Source: Actinomycetota bacterium (GTDB lineage: Bacteria; Actinomycetota; Thermoleophilia; Solirubrobacterales; JACPNS01). Taken from it: DNA of 38,928 nt. The position numbers and the translations under genes were made by a program. Of the stretch, positions 1-7,693 are shown in pieces. The first letter of the stretch is position 1; every line of letters starts with the position of its first letter. The notes beneath the pieces are model-generated. The model searched no databases. It was given only the letters and a program-made list of their open reading frames with translations, and was not told where the DNA came from. The DNA lies in assembly GCA_016219715.1 (NCBI GenBank), contig JACRKX010000033.1, positions 1-38,928 of the forward strand, written 5' to 3'.

Positions 1-84
1 CGGGCGGAACACGTGACCGGCGCCGCGATGCACGCCGGCGTCGGTCAGCCATTTGCGCAGGGTGTAGCCGCGGCGCTTGGCCAT
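1..84 (-). CDS. N-terminus of an unidentified protein (runs off the window)
   Basis: An ATG at 82-84 opens a reading frame of 28 codons that stays open to the window edge. The start lies one base after the stop of the upstream diguanylate cyclase, so the two are probably co-transcribed. The visible part begins MAKRRGYTLRKWLTDAGV and is basic. I do not recognise a family, and too little is visible to assign a function. Confidence 0.5.
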   Translation of the reverse strand, partial: MAKRRGYTLRKWLTDAGVHRGAGHVFRP

Positions 85-85
85 C

Positions 86-1228
86 TCAGCTGCCTGGTCC
101 TGGTTCGAAGTCTTCGCCGAGCCGGCGGGCGCGCCACGACCCGCGCTGGATGCGAGCGGCCGCCTTGGCCTCGTTGAGCGCGTGGTCGGCGCGAGAGAGC
201 AGGCGACCGATGTCATCGCCCTCCTCGTATGCGGCCCAGCCGGCAGTCACGCCGGTCGGCGCGTCGGGCAGCATCGCGTAGCGGGCGTCGGCGATCGCCG
301 TGGCGAGTCGCTCGATCAGGGCTTCGATCTGCACCGGGTCGGCGGTGTCGGTAACGATCGCGAACTCGTCGCCGCCGCGGCGCGCGACGAGCTCGCTGCG
401 GCGCGCGGTGGTCATCATCGCCGCGGCCACTGCTCGAAGCGTCTGGTCGCCGACGCTGTGCGAGTACTGGTCGTTGACGCGCTTGAACCCTTCGAGGTCG
501 AGCATCACGACCGAGAGAGAGCCGTCGTCACGGGCCGCGCGGTTGATCATCACTTCCAGCCGTTCGTAGAGCGGCCGCAGGTTGGGGAGTCCGGTCAGTG
601 CGTCGCGGCCGGAGAGGCGCGCCGACTGGCGGCCGATCGAGTCGAGTTGCAGGCGCACATAGAAGGTGAGCCCGGCGGTGCTGACGAGCGCGGCGATCGT
701 CATCGCGGCCGGCAGCACGCTGATCGATTCGCCCGCGTAGGCGACCGACGAGAAGACGATGAAGGCGACCGAAACGGCGATGTAGAAGATCAGCGATCGC
801 GACGACAGGAACAGTGCGGCGAAGATCAGCGGCAGCAGGTAGGCGACGCTGAGGTGCGAAGCAAGTGTCGGCGCCTGGGCGAGCACGATCGTCAGCAGCG
901 CGTAGCTGGTCAGTTGCCCGGCGTGCAACCAGCGTTCGCCGGCGCTGCGCGCGCCGAGTATCCACCAGATGCCAGCCAGCAGCAGCGCCACGACTGCCGC
1001 GGCCGCCACGACGCCCGGGTTCTCGACGGCGTCGCCGAACGCTCCGGTCGCGACCTGCGCGAGGCAGGCCAGCCCCGTGGCCGCGAACAGCACGGCCGAC
1101 GTGTGCCAGGCCGCCTGTGCGGTCAGCGCGCCGTGTCCGTCGCCTGTCGGGGCGTCGGGAGCGGCGTAAGCCGCGGCTTCGAACGAAGGTCGGTCGCGCC
1201 GGTCATCCATGAAAGCGCTGTAAGACAT
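86..1228 (-). CDS. Membrane-anchored diguanylate cyclase (GGDEF)
   Basis: Predicted 380-residue enzyme making cyclic di-GMP from two GTP at the inner face of the membrane. Residues about 40-195 hold five or six hydrophobic segments with no recognisable extracytoplasmic sensor domain. A GGDEF domain follows from about residue 207, with DALTGLPN near 209-216, the metal-site MLDLEGFKRVND near 242-253, and an intact GGDEF signature at 285-289. The inhibitory-site position that is usually RxxD reads RRSE, so product feedback may be altered. An AGGAG lies just upstream of the ATG at 1228 at short spacing; an in-frame ATG at 1210 is an alternative start. No EAL domain is present. Confidence in the cyclase assignment is high; the input signal is unknown. 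Confidence 0.93.
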   Translation of the reverse strand: MSYSAFMDDRRDRPSFEAAAYAAPDAPTGDGHGALTAQAAWHTSAVLFAATGLACLAQVATGAFGDAVENPGVVAAAAVVALLLAGIWWILGARSAGERWLHAGQLTSYALLTIVLAQAPTLASHLSVAYLLPLIFAALFLSSRSLIFYIAVSVAFIVFSSVAYAGESISVLPAAMTIAALVSTAGLTFYVRLQLDSIGRQSARLSGRDALTGLPNLRPLYERLEVMINRAARDDGSLSVVMLDLEGFKRVNDQYSHSVGDQTLRAVAAAMMTTARRSELVARRGGDEFAIVTDTADPVQIEALIERLATAIADARYAMLPDAPTGVTAGWAAYEEGDDIGRLLSRADHALNEAKAAARIQRGSWRARRLGEDFEPGPGS

Positions 1229-1349
1229 CTACTCCTGTAAGGCGATTGCGTGAAATGAGTATGTGGCTCGGACTCGAAAAATGCCAGCGCTTCGTGCGCC
1301 TATTCCGGTCGCTGCCATGAAACCGCGGTTTGAAGCTGGTCCAGGGGCT

Positions 1350-1377
1350 GGACGAACGAACTATTGGGGGTTCGTCC
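1350..1377. other. Perfect 8-bp inverted repeat (hairpin)
   Basis: GGACGAAC (1350-1357) and GTTCGTCC (1370-1377) are exact complements around a 12-base loop, and a 12-bp palindrome AAACCGCGGTTT lies just upstream at 1320-1331. No T-tract follows, so this is not an intrinsic terminator by itself. It lies in the gene-free 1229-1496 interval and could be RNA structure or an operator. Confidence 0.4.
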
Positions 1378-1424
1378 GCGGTCGTCAGAAGCTACCGAAT
1401 CGGGGCCCCACACAGTCGAGGTAG

Positions 1425-1457
1425 GCGCAATCGTCTCATGCAATTTGCGCTTTTTTT
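1425..1457 (+). terminator. Intrinsic terminator-like hairpin with T-tract
   Basis: GCGCAA (1425-1430) pairs with TTGCGC (1445-1450) and is followed directly by seven T residues (1451-1457). This is the rho-independent layout for plus-strand transcription and the clearest U-tract terminator in the window. No plus-strand protein gene precedes it, so it may end an unannotated small RNA. Confidence 0.5.
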
Positions 1458-1496
1458 CTTATCGCGGAGGTCGTGGCCGCGACGGCGAGTGAAATA

Positions 1497-1570
1497 TCGG
1501 GGCGCCCGGATTTGAACCGGGGACCTCACCGACCCGAACGGTGCGCGCTACCAGGCTGCGCCACGCCCCG
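1497..1570 (-). tRNA. tRNA-Pro (anticodon CGG)
   Basis: A 74-base cloverleaf. The 7-bp acceptor stem CGGGGCG (1570-1564) pairs with CGCCCCG (1504-1498), with discriminator A at 1497. The anticodon stem CACCG/CGGTG encloses the loop TTCGGGT, putting anticodon CGG at 1536-1534, and the T-arm loop is TTCAAAT between CCCGG and CCGGG. CCA is not encoded. The gene begins 13 bases after the intended stop of the tetR gene. A GATAAT -10-like hexamer at 1588-1583 overlaps that stop codon and could drive the tRNA with a very short leader. Confidence 0.96.
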
Positions 1571-1583
1571 AATGCGACGGGGA

Positions 1584-2146
1584 TTATCGCAGACCCGAAT
1601 CGGCGTTCGGTGGCGCAACGGCGAGCGTGGAAGAGCCGTCGGGCCGCAGGCCGTCGAGCATGATGCGCAGATATCTGCGGTAGAGGCCGGGCGTCGACTG
1701 GTCGGCGCAGTTCTGTGCGACGGCCGAGGCCAGAGTACCTGTCCGGATATTTCGACGAGGCGGTTCTTATGCATGAACAGGGCTGGCTCGTCGATCACGC
1801 GCGAGTGCATTGCTTCGTAGAAACCGAGATCGCGAGCCTGGAAGTCGGCGATGCCGAACATCAGATACTCGAACGACTCGGCCGGATCTTCGATCGCCTG
1901 GGCTCGCTTGCAGATCTCGAGCGCCTCGGCGAGCCGCGCCTCGATCACCGCGAAGACCAGGTCGTCTTTCGTGGGGAAGTTGCGAAACAACGTCGCGCTG
2001 CCTACGCCGGCGCGGCGCGCGATCTCGGCCACGCCGACCTCGAAGCCGCTTTCGCGGAAGGCCTCCGCGGCCGCCTCGATCAGGCGGCCGCGGTTGCGCT
2101 CGGCGTCGGCGCGGCGGGGACGTGTGGTTTCGGTGGTTTCGGTCAT
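1584..2146 (-). pseudogene. TetR/AcrR-family regulator with a C-terminal frameshift
   Basis: The N-terminal DNA-binding domain is clear: a TetR helix-turn-helix at about residues 15-65, including VAEIARRAGVGSATLFRNFP, followed by a ligand/dimer domain. Near 1731-1738 the frame breaks. The uninterrupted frame continues as unrelated sequence and runs on through the tRNA-Pro gene. The other frame continues with a plausible TetR end (LASAVAQNCADQSTPGLY...) and stops at 1584. Adding one base would give a 187-residue protein, a normal TetR length. The gene lies 40 bases downstream of the DHA2 exporter on the same strand, so it is probably that exporter's co-transcribed repressor. The break may be a true mutation or a sequencing error. 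Read in one frame the protein would end at 1526 with an aberrant tail. Confidence 0.75.
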
Positions 2147-2186
2147 CGGTTTGCGGTTTGCGGTTCGGAGTCTGAGCTGCCGATCG

Positions 2187-3677
2187 TCAGGCCGCCGCCG
2201 GCACTGGCTCGCCGGCCTCGACGTGGACGTGGGAGACGTCTTCGCGGCGCAGCATCGTGGCGATCAGCACCAGTCCGAAGAGCATCAGCCCGGCGCCGCC
2301 GATGAATGCGGCCTGGAAGCCCTCGACGAGCGCGGCGTTGTGGGTGGCCGTGCTCTTGACATTCTCGGCTGTTTCGAGGAAGTTTGCGGTGTACTCGGTT
2401 GCGATCGACGCCAGAATCGCGAGGCCGAGCGCGCCGCCAACCTGCTGCGAGGTGTTGAACGTGCCCGACGCAAGGCCGGCGTCGGCCTCGTCTACGCCGG
2501 CCGTGGCGACCAGTGTCATCGGCACGAAGGTCATACCCATGCCGAGCGCCATCGGCAGCAGCCCCATCAGCATCTGCGGGTAGGTGCCGTCGGTCTGGGT
2601 GGTCACGGCCATCACGATCAGACCGATCGTGGTGAGCGTCATGCCGATCATCGAAACCGGCTTCACGCCGATGCGGCCAATCGACTGTTGCGACATGCCG
2701 GCGCCGAACATGATGCCCAGCGAGACCGGCAAGAAGGCCAGGCCGGCTTTCAGCGGGCCGAAGCCCATGATCTGCTGTACGTAGAGCGACGCGAAGTAGA
2801 ACATCGAGAACATGCCGCCGGCGACGGCGAACATCGTCAGGTTGGCGACGGTGATCCAGCGCATCTTGAAGAACGACAACCGCACCAGGGGCGCCGGCGA
2901 GCGAAGCTCGATCGCGATGAACGCGGCCAGCAGCGCGAGCGCGCCGCCGACCCACAGCAGCGTTGTCGCGGAGCCCCAGCCCCACTCGGGGGCCTTGACG
3001 ATCGCGTAGACCAGCACCATCAGTCCTGAGGTGACGGTCGTGGCGCCGGCCACGTCGAAGTGACGGTGTTCGCCCTCGTGGCGCGACTCCGGCACCCAGC
3101 GCAGCGCCGCGAGGATCACGAGGATGCCGACCGGCAGGTTGACGATGAAGTTCCACTGCCAGCTGAGCTGTTCGGTCAGCAGGCCGCCGAGCAGCAGGCC
3201 GAATGCGGCGCCGCCGGCGGCTATCGCTCCCCAGATCGAAAGCGCCTTTGTGCGCTCGGGGCCCTCTACGAAGTTGACGGTGATGATCGACAGCGCGGCC
3301 GGCGAGATCAGCGCGCCGCCAAGCCCCTGGAAGCCGCGAGCGACGATCAGCATCTCGCCGGTGGAGGCAAGTGCGTTGACCGCCGAAGCGGTGGCGAAGA
3401 CCAGGGTGCCGACGATGAAGATCAGCCGGCGGCCGACGAGGTCTGCGAGGCGCCCGCCGAGCAGCAGGAAGCCGCCGAAGACGAGCGTGTATGCGTTGAC
3501 GATCCATTGCAGGTTCGCCGGCGAGAGATTCAGGTCTTCCTGGATCGATGGCAGCGCGACGTTGACGATCGTTGCGTCGAGCACGACCATGAACTGCGCG
3601 AAGCAGACGACGACGAGCACGAGCCAGTGGCTGGCGTTCCGCGCGGCGGTCGGGGTGGCGGGGGCTGTTTCAGACAT
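2187..3677 (-). CDS. MFS drug:H+ antiporter, DHA2 (EmrB/QacA) family
   Basis: Predicted 496-residue, 14-helix inner-membrane exporter driven by the proton gradient; the substrate is probably a hydrophobic or cationic drug. Family motifs are visible: LDATIVNVALPSI in helix 1 (DHA2 motif D1), GGRLADLVGRR after helix 2 (motif A), and the glycine-rich helix-5 segment around GAAFGLLLGGLLTEQLSWQW (antiporter motif C). Length fits the family. AAAGGAA lies 4 bases upstream of the ATG at 3677. It is followed by the tetR gene on the same strand, an exporter-repressor operon, and a tandem 18-bp operator-like repeat lies 70-110 bases upstream. Natural substrate unknown. Confidence 0.93.
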   Translation of the reverse strand: MSETAPATPTAARNASHWLVLVVVCFAQFMVVLDATIVNVALPSIQEDLNLSPANLQWIVNAYTLVFGGFLLLGGRLADLVGRRLIFIVGTLVFATASAVNALASTGEMLIVARGFQGLGGALISPAALSIITVNFVEGPERTKALSIWGAIAAGGAAFGLLLGGLLTEQLSWQWNFIVNLPVGILVILAALRWVPESRHEGEHRHFDVAGATTVTSGLMVLVYAIVKAPEWGWGSATTLLWVGGALALLAAFIAIELRSPAPLVRLSFFKMRWITVANLTMFAVAGGMFSMFYFASLYVQQIMGFGPLKAGLAFLPVSLGIMFGAGMSQQSIGRIGVKPVSMIGMTLTTIGLIVMAVTTQTDGTYPQMLMGLLPMALGMGMTFVPMTLVATAGVDEADAGLASGTFNTSQQVGGALGLAILASIATEYTANFLETAENVKSTATHNAALVEGFQAAFIGGAGLMLFGLVLIATMLRREDVSHVHVEAGEPVPAAA

Positions 3678-3746
3678 GGATTCCTTTCGGCCGGTCCGCG
3701 GGGCTTGACTTTGGGGACGGCGCGCGCGCCGGATGCGCGGGACGCA

Positions 3747-3787
3747 AAACGGATCGACCGCTCCAGTTTAAACGGATCGACCGCTCC
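3747..3787. promoter_or_regulatory. Tandem TetR-type operator (two 18-bp direct repeats)
   Basis: AAACGGATCGACCGCTCC occurs twice without mismatch, at 3747-3764 and 3770-3787, 23 bp apart start to start (about two helical turns). The core GGATCGACCGCTCC is a dyad of the form GGANCGNNCGNTCC, a typical TetR-family operator shape. The minus-strand -10 candidate TAAACT lies between the copies, so binding would block exporter transcription. The cognate regulator is probably the operon's own TetR protein, but the divergent TetR is also possible. Confidence 0.6.
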
Positions 3788-3872
3788 GGATGGTGACGGG
3801 GGTCACACATTCGTCGATCGAGGACGTCCGGTTTGTGCACCGGCCGCCGCGACCTCTCACGTCATCGGATCC

Positions 3873-3885
3873 CTGACGTCGTCAG
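3873..3885. promoter_or_regulatory. Inverted repeat, candidate operator for the divergent tetR gene
   Basis: CTGACGTCGTCAG has perfect 6-bp arms around one central base. It lies about 250 bases before the tetR start at 4130, in a gene-free region. A regulatory role is only inferred from its symmetry and position. Confidence 0.3.
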
Positions 3886-4043
3886 AACGAATGACCGCGG
3901 CGAACCGGTGCAACCGGACCTGATGAGCCACGAGCCGACTGGTGGATCGACTCAGTGATCTGGGGGGAGGTCACATGGCTCATACAAGTTGACAAGTCTC
4001 CATCCGAACGTCGTCCGGGTGGCCGGAGGCTACTGGAGTCACG

Positions 4044-4049
4044 TACAAT
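4044..4049 (+). promoter_or_regulatory. -10 element of the second tetR gene
   Basis: TACAAT fits the actinobacterial TANNNT -10 consensus closely. It would start transcription near 4056, leaving a leader of about 75 bases to the ATG at 4130. No good -35 hexamer is visible at 17 bp, so the call rests on the -10 alone. Confidence 0.4.
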
Positions 4050-4129
4050 AAAGCATCGGCGGGATGGCTTGCGAGGTAACCTCTCGGTCACCAGTTGAGC
4101 CTTCGTTCAATCGGCGAAACGACACGAAA

Positions 4130-4813
4130 ATGGGCGGAATCATCAAGAAGAAGAAGACGAAGAAGCGCACGCGACTCTCGCCTGAGCTGCGCCGCGAGCA
4201 GCTGGTAGAGATCGGCGCGCAGTTGTTTGCCGAGCGCCCCTTCAGCGACGTCTGGATCGAGCAGGTCGCAGATGCGGCCGGCGTATCGCGCGGTCTCGTC
4301 TACCACTACTTCCCGAACAAGCGCGACTTCTACGCCGCGGTTGTGCGCCATGGCGCACAGGACACGCTGCGCATCACCGCCCCCGACCCCGAGTTGCCGC
4401 CGCTACAGCGTCTGCGCGACAGCCTCGATCACTTTCTCGAGTACGTCGAGCAGCGCGAGAACGTCTTTCGCGCCATCCATCGCGGCCAGCACAGCAGCGA
4501 TGAGGCCGTACGCGCCGCGGTGCGTGAATCCCGTGACGAGCAGGCCGAGCGAATCATCGCCCACCTCGGTCCTCCGGTCGAGTCCACACCCACGCTGATG
4601 CTCGCGCTAGAGGGCTGGATGCACTTCAACGAGTCGGTCGTGCTCGACTGGCTCGAAACGCGCGAGATCGGGCGCGACGTGGTGCTCGATCTGATGACCG
4701 GTTCGCTGGTCGGCATCCTGATCTCGGCGATGCGCGCCGACGGCACTGCCGAGCTTCCCGAGATGCTCGAAGAGCTTCAGCTGCAACTGCAGCAGGCCAG
4801 CGCAACGGTCTGA
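4130..4813 (+). CDS. TetR/AcrR-family transcriptional regulator
   Basis: Predicted 227-residue DNA-binding repressor. It starts with a very basic tail (KKKKTKKRTR) likely to contact DNA outside the main site. A TetR helix-turn-helix follows at about residues 20-70, containing VADAAGVSRGLVYHYFPNKRDF, and then a C-terminal alpha-helical ligand domain with LALEGWMHFNESVVLDWL. The ATG at 4130 is chosen because it begins just before the basic tail. An in-frame ATG at 4064 would add 22 residues of non-conserved sequence only a few bases from the likely transcription start. It is divergent from the drug exporter and lies 50 bases before the RibD-like gene. Ligand and targets unknown. Confidence 0.88.
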   Translation: MGGIIKKKKTKKRTRLSPELRREQLVEIGAQLFAERPFSDVWIEQVADAAGVSRGLVYHYFPNKRDFYAAVVRHGAQDTLRITAPDPELPPLQRLRDSLDHFLEYVEQRENVFRAIHRGQHSSDEAVRAAVRESRDEQAERIIAHLGPPVESTPTLMLALEGWMHFNESVVLDWLETREIGRDVVLDLMTGSLVGILISAMRADGTAELPEMLEELQLQLQQASATV

Positions 4814-4850
4814 GGGCGGCCGAGCGGACCGCGTGCCGTGCGCGCCGCGC

Positions 4851-4856
4851 TATAAA
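4851..4856 (+). promoter_or_regulatory. TATAAA -10 box for a probably leaderless transcript
   Basis: TATAAA ends six bases before the GTG at 4863. With usual promoter spacing the first transcribed base would be the start codon itself. No ribosome-binding site precedes that GTG, which fits leaderless translation, common in actinobacteria. Confidence 0.45.
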
Positions 4857-4862
4857 CGAGCC

Positions 4863-5639
4863 GTGACGCCCGAGCACTCGCCCAAGTTGAAACGGTTGCA
4901 TCCCGAGCTGGGCGAGCTCGATGTTGGCGACGCCTACGGCGAGTTCGGTTTCAACGATCTGGCTACGGCTCAGCGGCCGTACGTTGTCGTCAACATGGTC
5001 GCCACGGTGGACGGGCAGGGTCGCCTGGGCGCGAACACCGACCGGCTGGGCGGCGAGGTGGACCGGCAGTTGTTCGTGCAGCTGCGCGAGCAGGTCGACT
5101 GCGTCCTGGCCGGGACGCGCACGATCGAGGCCGAGCAGTACAAAGGCCCGGCCTCACGTTCCAAGACACGCGCTGCCCGCGAGGCGCGAGGCCTGCGCCC
5201 GCGCCCGCTGTTTGCCACGGTAACGCGCAGCGGAGTCGTGCCGTGGTCTGCGCCGGTCTTCCAGGACGAGGGCATCGAATGCGTGATCTTCAGCGATGCC
5301 GAACTGGCGGCGGGCGAGACTCGCGCCACCGTGACGCAAGTGCGCGAAACCGGCCCCCAGGCAATACTGCGGGCGCTGGCCGGAGACTTCGACGTGCGCA
5401 GCGTGCTGCTCGAAGGCGGTCCGCATCTGAACACGCCGTTCTTCGCGGCCGGACTCGTCGACGAGCTGTTCCTGACTGTCGCCCCGCTGCTCGCCGGTGG
5501 ATCGGCGGCCTTTCCGATCGTTGCCGGCGACCTCGGCGCCGGCCTGCCGCTGCGGCTGGCCGGTGTTCTGCTCGACGATGAAGATCACCTCTACCTGCGC
5601 TACCGCCCGGACGGGACCGATGGTCGACGCCACACGTGA
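4863..5639 (+). CDS. RibD C-terminal / dihydrofolate-reductase-fold NAD(P)H oxidoreductase
   Basis: Predicted 258-residue cytoplasmic reductase related to the reductase half of RibD (5-amino-6-ribosylamino-uracil reductase). Conserved features are RPYVVVNMVATVDGQG at the fold's first strand and catalytic region, DCVLAGTRTIEAEQY, and the nucleotide-binding LLEGGPHLNTPFFAAGLVDEL. There is no deaminase domain and no riboflavin gene nearby, so the substrate may not be a flavin precursor; many stand-alone homologues are of unknown use. The start is GTG 4863, next to a TATAAA box; an upstream GTG at 4833 lacks a ribosome-binding site. It overlaps the metallophosphoesterase by 20 bases and heads a four-gene overlapping operon. 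Confidence 0.85.
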   Translation: MTPEHSPKLKRLHPELGELDVGDAYGEFGFNDLATAQRPYVVVNMVATVDGQGRLGANTDRLGGEVDRQLFVQLREQVDCVLAGTRTIEAEQYKGPASRSKTRAAREARGLRPRPLFATVTRSGVVPWSAPVFQDEGIECVIFSDAELAAGETRATVTQVRETGPQAILRALAGDFDVRSVLLEGGPHLNTPFFAAGLVDELFLTVAPLLAGGSAAFPIVAGDLGAGLPLRLAGVLLDDEDHLYLRYRPDGTDGRRHT

Positions 5640-7182
5640 ACCGATTCCCGAATCGGCGCGGCTTGTCAGCGACGCCGACTGGGCCGACGACGATCCGGCA
5701 GTGCACACCGGGCACGGCGACGGCCTCAAGGCCTTCTCGTGGCTGAACCCCACGATCCTCTGGCACTCGCGCAACAACGTCCTGGCCTCGATCAGCGGCG
5801 ATCCGACCGAGCGGGCGCGCGCGGCCTGGGTCGAAGCGCAGCGCGACAGGCTGAAGCTTGCCGCCCGTCCGGCCGCCGAGATCGAGGACTTCATGCTCGA
5901 GCGGCCAGAGCTCGATGAGTTCTCGGTGCTGGTTATGGGCGACACCGGTGAGGGCGACGTCGGCCAGTACGCGCTGGTGCCTTCGCTGCTGAAGGTCGGC
6001 GAGGGCACCGATTTCGGGCTGATCGCCAGCGACGTGGTGTACCCGGCCGGCGACGTCAACCAGTACATCGCCAAGTTCTTCGTGCCCTACGCCGCGTATC
6101 CGCGGCCGATCTACGCCGTGCCGGGCAATCACGACTGGCTCGATGGCTTGGCGGGCTTCATGCGCCACTTCTGTGGCGCGCCACCGACCGGCGAGAAGTT
6201 CGCGCCGCCGCGCCACGGACGCCGGCCGCGGCTGGCGTCGCTGGTTCACAGGGTCTTCTGGCGCCGCGCCGGAGAGCTCGCGCCCGACACGCTCTCCGAA
6301 GCCGCCGCGCTGCGCGGCGAGGCGCAGTCCGCCGGTCCGGCCCAGCCGAACATGTACTTCTGCATCGACACTCCGCGGCTGCGGATCATCTGTGTCGACA
6401 CCGGCATTCTTGGCCGGCTCGACTACGACCAGGGCCAGTGGCTGCGCCGCGTCGCCGCCGGTCCGAAGCCGAAGGTGTTGGTCTCGGGCAGCCCGATCTA
6501 CAGCGGCAACGGCGTCAGCCCGCGGCGCATCCTCGGCGCCGACGGACGTGGCGCGGTTGGCTCGCTGCTGGGCGTGGTGCGCGACCCGGCGAACAACTTC
6601 GTCGCCGCGATCGCCGGCGACGTTCACCACTACGAGCGCCACGCCGTCAAGCTCGAAGACGGCCGCACGATGAACTTCGTAATCAGCGGCGGCGGCGGTG
6701 CCTTCATGACCTCGACACATCAGATCGATCCCATCGACCTGCCCGGCGTCGACGAGAGCGGCTGGGTCGTGTACCCGACCCGCGGCGACTCGCTGCGGGC
6801 GTTCTCGGTGATCCTGTCGCGGCGCTGGCGTGGCATGGTGCCGTGGGGCAAGGGTCGCGCGCCGCGAGGAATACCGGCCGACCAGGCAGAGCGGATCATG
6901 GCCGAGCGCCACGGCCTGCCGGTGCCCGATCCGGCGGTCAAGGTTTCGCTGCGCTCGCGTTTACTCGGCGAGCTGCTGTTTCCACGCGTTCAGCCGGTTG
7001 AGTCGTCGAAGGTCTCGGAGCTGCTCGACTGGGACGATCCACCGTTCCTGAAGCACGCGCTGCGACTCGAGGTCGCGGACGGCCGGCTGCGCATGCGGGC
7101 GTTCGCGATCAGCGGCCGGCAGAGCGACGCCGGGCGTCCGGTCGAGTTCGACGGCTTCGACGTGGAGCTTGAGCGTGGCTGA
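5620..7182 (+). CDS. Calcineurin-like metallophosphoesterase
   Basis: Predicted 520-residue phosphoesterase with a two-metal active site. The metallophosphoesterase blocks are in order: GDTGEGD near residue 107, YPAGD near 145, GNHDW near 168, and GDVHHYERH near 334. The first block has GDTG where many relatives have GDxH, so one metal ligand may differ. No signal peptide is visible, so a cytoplasmic place is likely. Residues after about 400 form an unassigned C-terminal region. The start at 5620 overlaps the preceding gene by 20 bases, with GGGA just upstream; starts further upstream would translate the RibD-like gene out of frame. Substrate unknown (phosphodiester or phosphomonoester). Confidence 0.85.
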   Translation: MVDATREPIPESARLVSDADWADDDPAVHTGHGDGLKAFSWLNPTILWHSRNNVLASISGDPTERARAAWVEAQRDRLKLAARPAAEIEDFMLERPELDEFSVLVMGDTGEGDVGQYALVPSLLKVGEGTDFGLIASDVVYPAGDVNQYIAKFFVPYAAYPRPIYAVPGNHDWLDGLAGFMRHFCGAPPTGEKFAPPRHGRRPRLASLVHRVFWRRAGELAPDTLSEAAALRGEAQSAGPAQPNMYFCIDTPRLRIICVDTGILGRLDYDQGQWLRRVAAGPKPKVLVSGSPIYSGNGVSPRRILGADGRGAVGSLLGVVRDPANNFVAAIAGDVHHYERHAVKLEDGRTMNFVISGGGGAFMTSTHQIDPIDLPGVDESGWVVYPTRGDSLRAFSVILSRRWRGMVPWGKGRAPRGIPADQAERIMAERHGLPVPDPAVKVSLRSRLLGELLFPRVQPVESSKVSELLDWDDPPFLKHALRLEVADGRLRMRAFAISGRQSDAGRPVEFDGFDVELERG

Positions 7183-7693
7183 CCGGCGCCCGATCGAGTT
7201 CTCGGCTCAGCGGCGCATCGGCCGCGCGCCCGACCGGGTCTTCATCGTGCTGGCCGATCTGCGCAGTCACTGGCCGCTGCTCGGCGGCGTACTGGCCGAG
7301 GCCGAGATGCTCGACGGCGAGCGCGGCGAGCGCGCGCGATTGGCCGTGCGCATGCCGCCGCCGCTGGGCTGGCTTGGCGCGCGGCGAATCGTCGATACCG
7401 AGGTTCTCGAGCTGCGCGCGCCAGAGCTTCTGCGCGGTCGTGCCGTGGCCGGGGCGAGCAGTGCGCTGATCGAGTGGCGGGTTGCCGAGCAGCGCGGCGG
7501 CAGGGCGACCGGTTCGCACGTCAGATTCAGTGCCGTGATAGCGCCCGGCAGTGTGTTCGACTCGATGCTCTTGCGCCTGGCCCGGCCATGGCTTGCGCGC
7601 CACGGACGGCGCGTGCTCGCGCGTCTCGACGCCGAGGTGATCGCGCTCGATGCTCCACCCGCGGCCGAACCGGCCGAGGGCACGGTTTCGTGA
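7175..7693 (+). CDS. SRPBCC-superfamily protein (polyketide-cyclase/START-like fold)
   Basis: Predicted 172-residue soluble protein. The N-terminus (FSAQRRIGRAPDRVFIVLADLRSHWPL) is the usual opening of SRPBCC ligand-binding proteins, with a hydrophobic pocket between a long C-terminal helix (about residues 130-155) and a curved sheet. The start is GTG 7175 because GGAG lies seven bases upstream; the TTG at 7169 is less well placed. It overlaps the metallophosphoesterase by eight bases. The ligand cannot be read from sequence. The operon context with a membrane acyltransferase suggests lipid or envelope chemistry, which is inference. Confidence 0.75.
   Translation: MADRRPIEFSAQRRIGRAPDRVFIVLADLRSHWPLLGGVLAEAEMLDGERGERARLAVRMPPPLGWLGARRIVDTEVLELRAPELLRGRAVAGASSALIEWRVAEQRGGRATGSHVRFSAVIAPGSVFDSMLLRLARPWLARHGRRVLARLDAEVIALDAPPAAEPAEGTVS

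Larger units (their letters stand above)
3678..4129. promoter_or_regulatory. Divergent control region between exporter and second tetR gene
   Basis: This 452-base interval holds no convincing gene. It carries the tandem operator at 3747-3787, a TAAACT -10-like hexamer on the minus strand between the two operator copies (3770-3765), an inverted repeat CTGACGTCGTCAG at 3873-3885, an isolated TTGACA at 3989-3994, and TACAAT at 4044-4049 on the plus strand. A short minus-strand reading frame across 3882-4091 has no protein-like features. Confidence 0.5.

Noticed and set aside
77-1240. Long plus-strand reading frame opposite the diguanylate cyclase
   Set aside because: It is the shadow of a clear GGDEF protein in high-GC DNA; its product is Arg/Gly/His-rich with no domain or ribosome-binding site. 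Many similar antisense frames across the window were left out for the same reason.
1354-1373. GAAC/GTTC pair as a third LexA box
   Set aside because: The spacing between half-sites is not the four bases required; it is part of a hairpin.
3882-4091. Minus-strand 69-codon frame in the tetR/exporter gap
   Set aside because: Composition is not protein-like, no ribosome-binding site is seen, and it covers regulatory DNA.
4064-4129. Upstream start for the second tetR gene
   Set aside because: It would add 22 residues unlike any TetR start and would lie a few bases from the likely transcription start.
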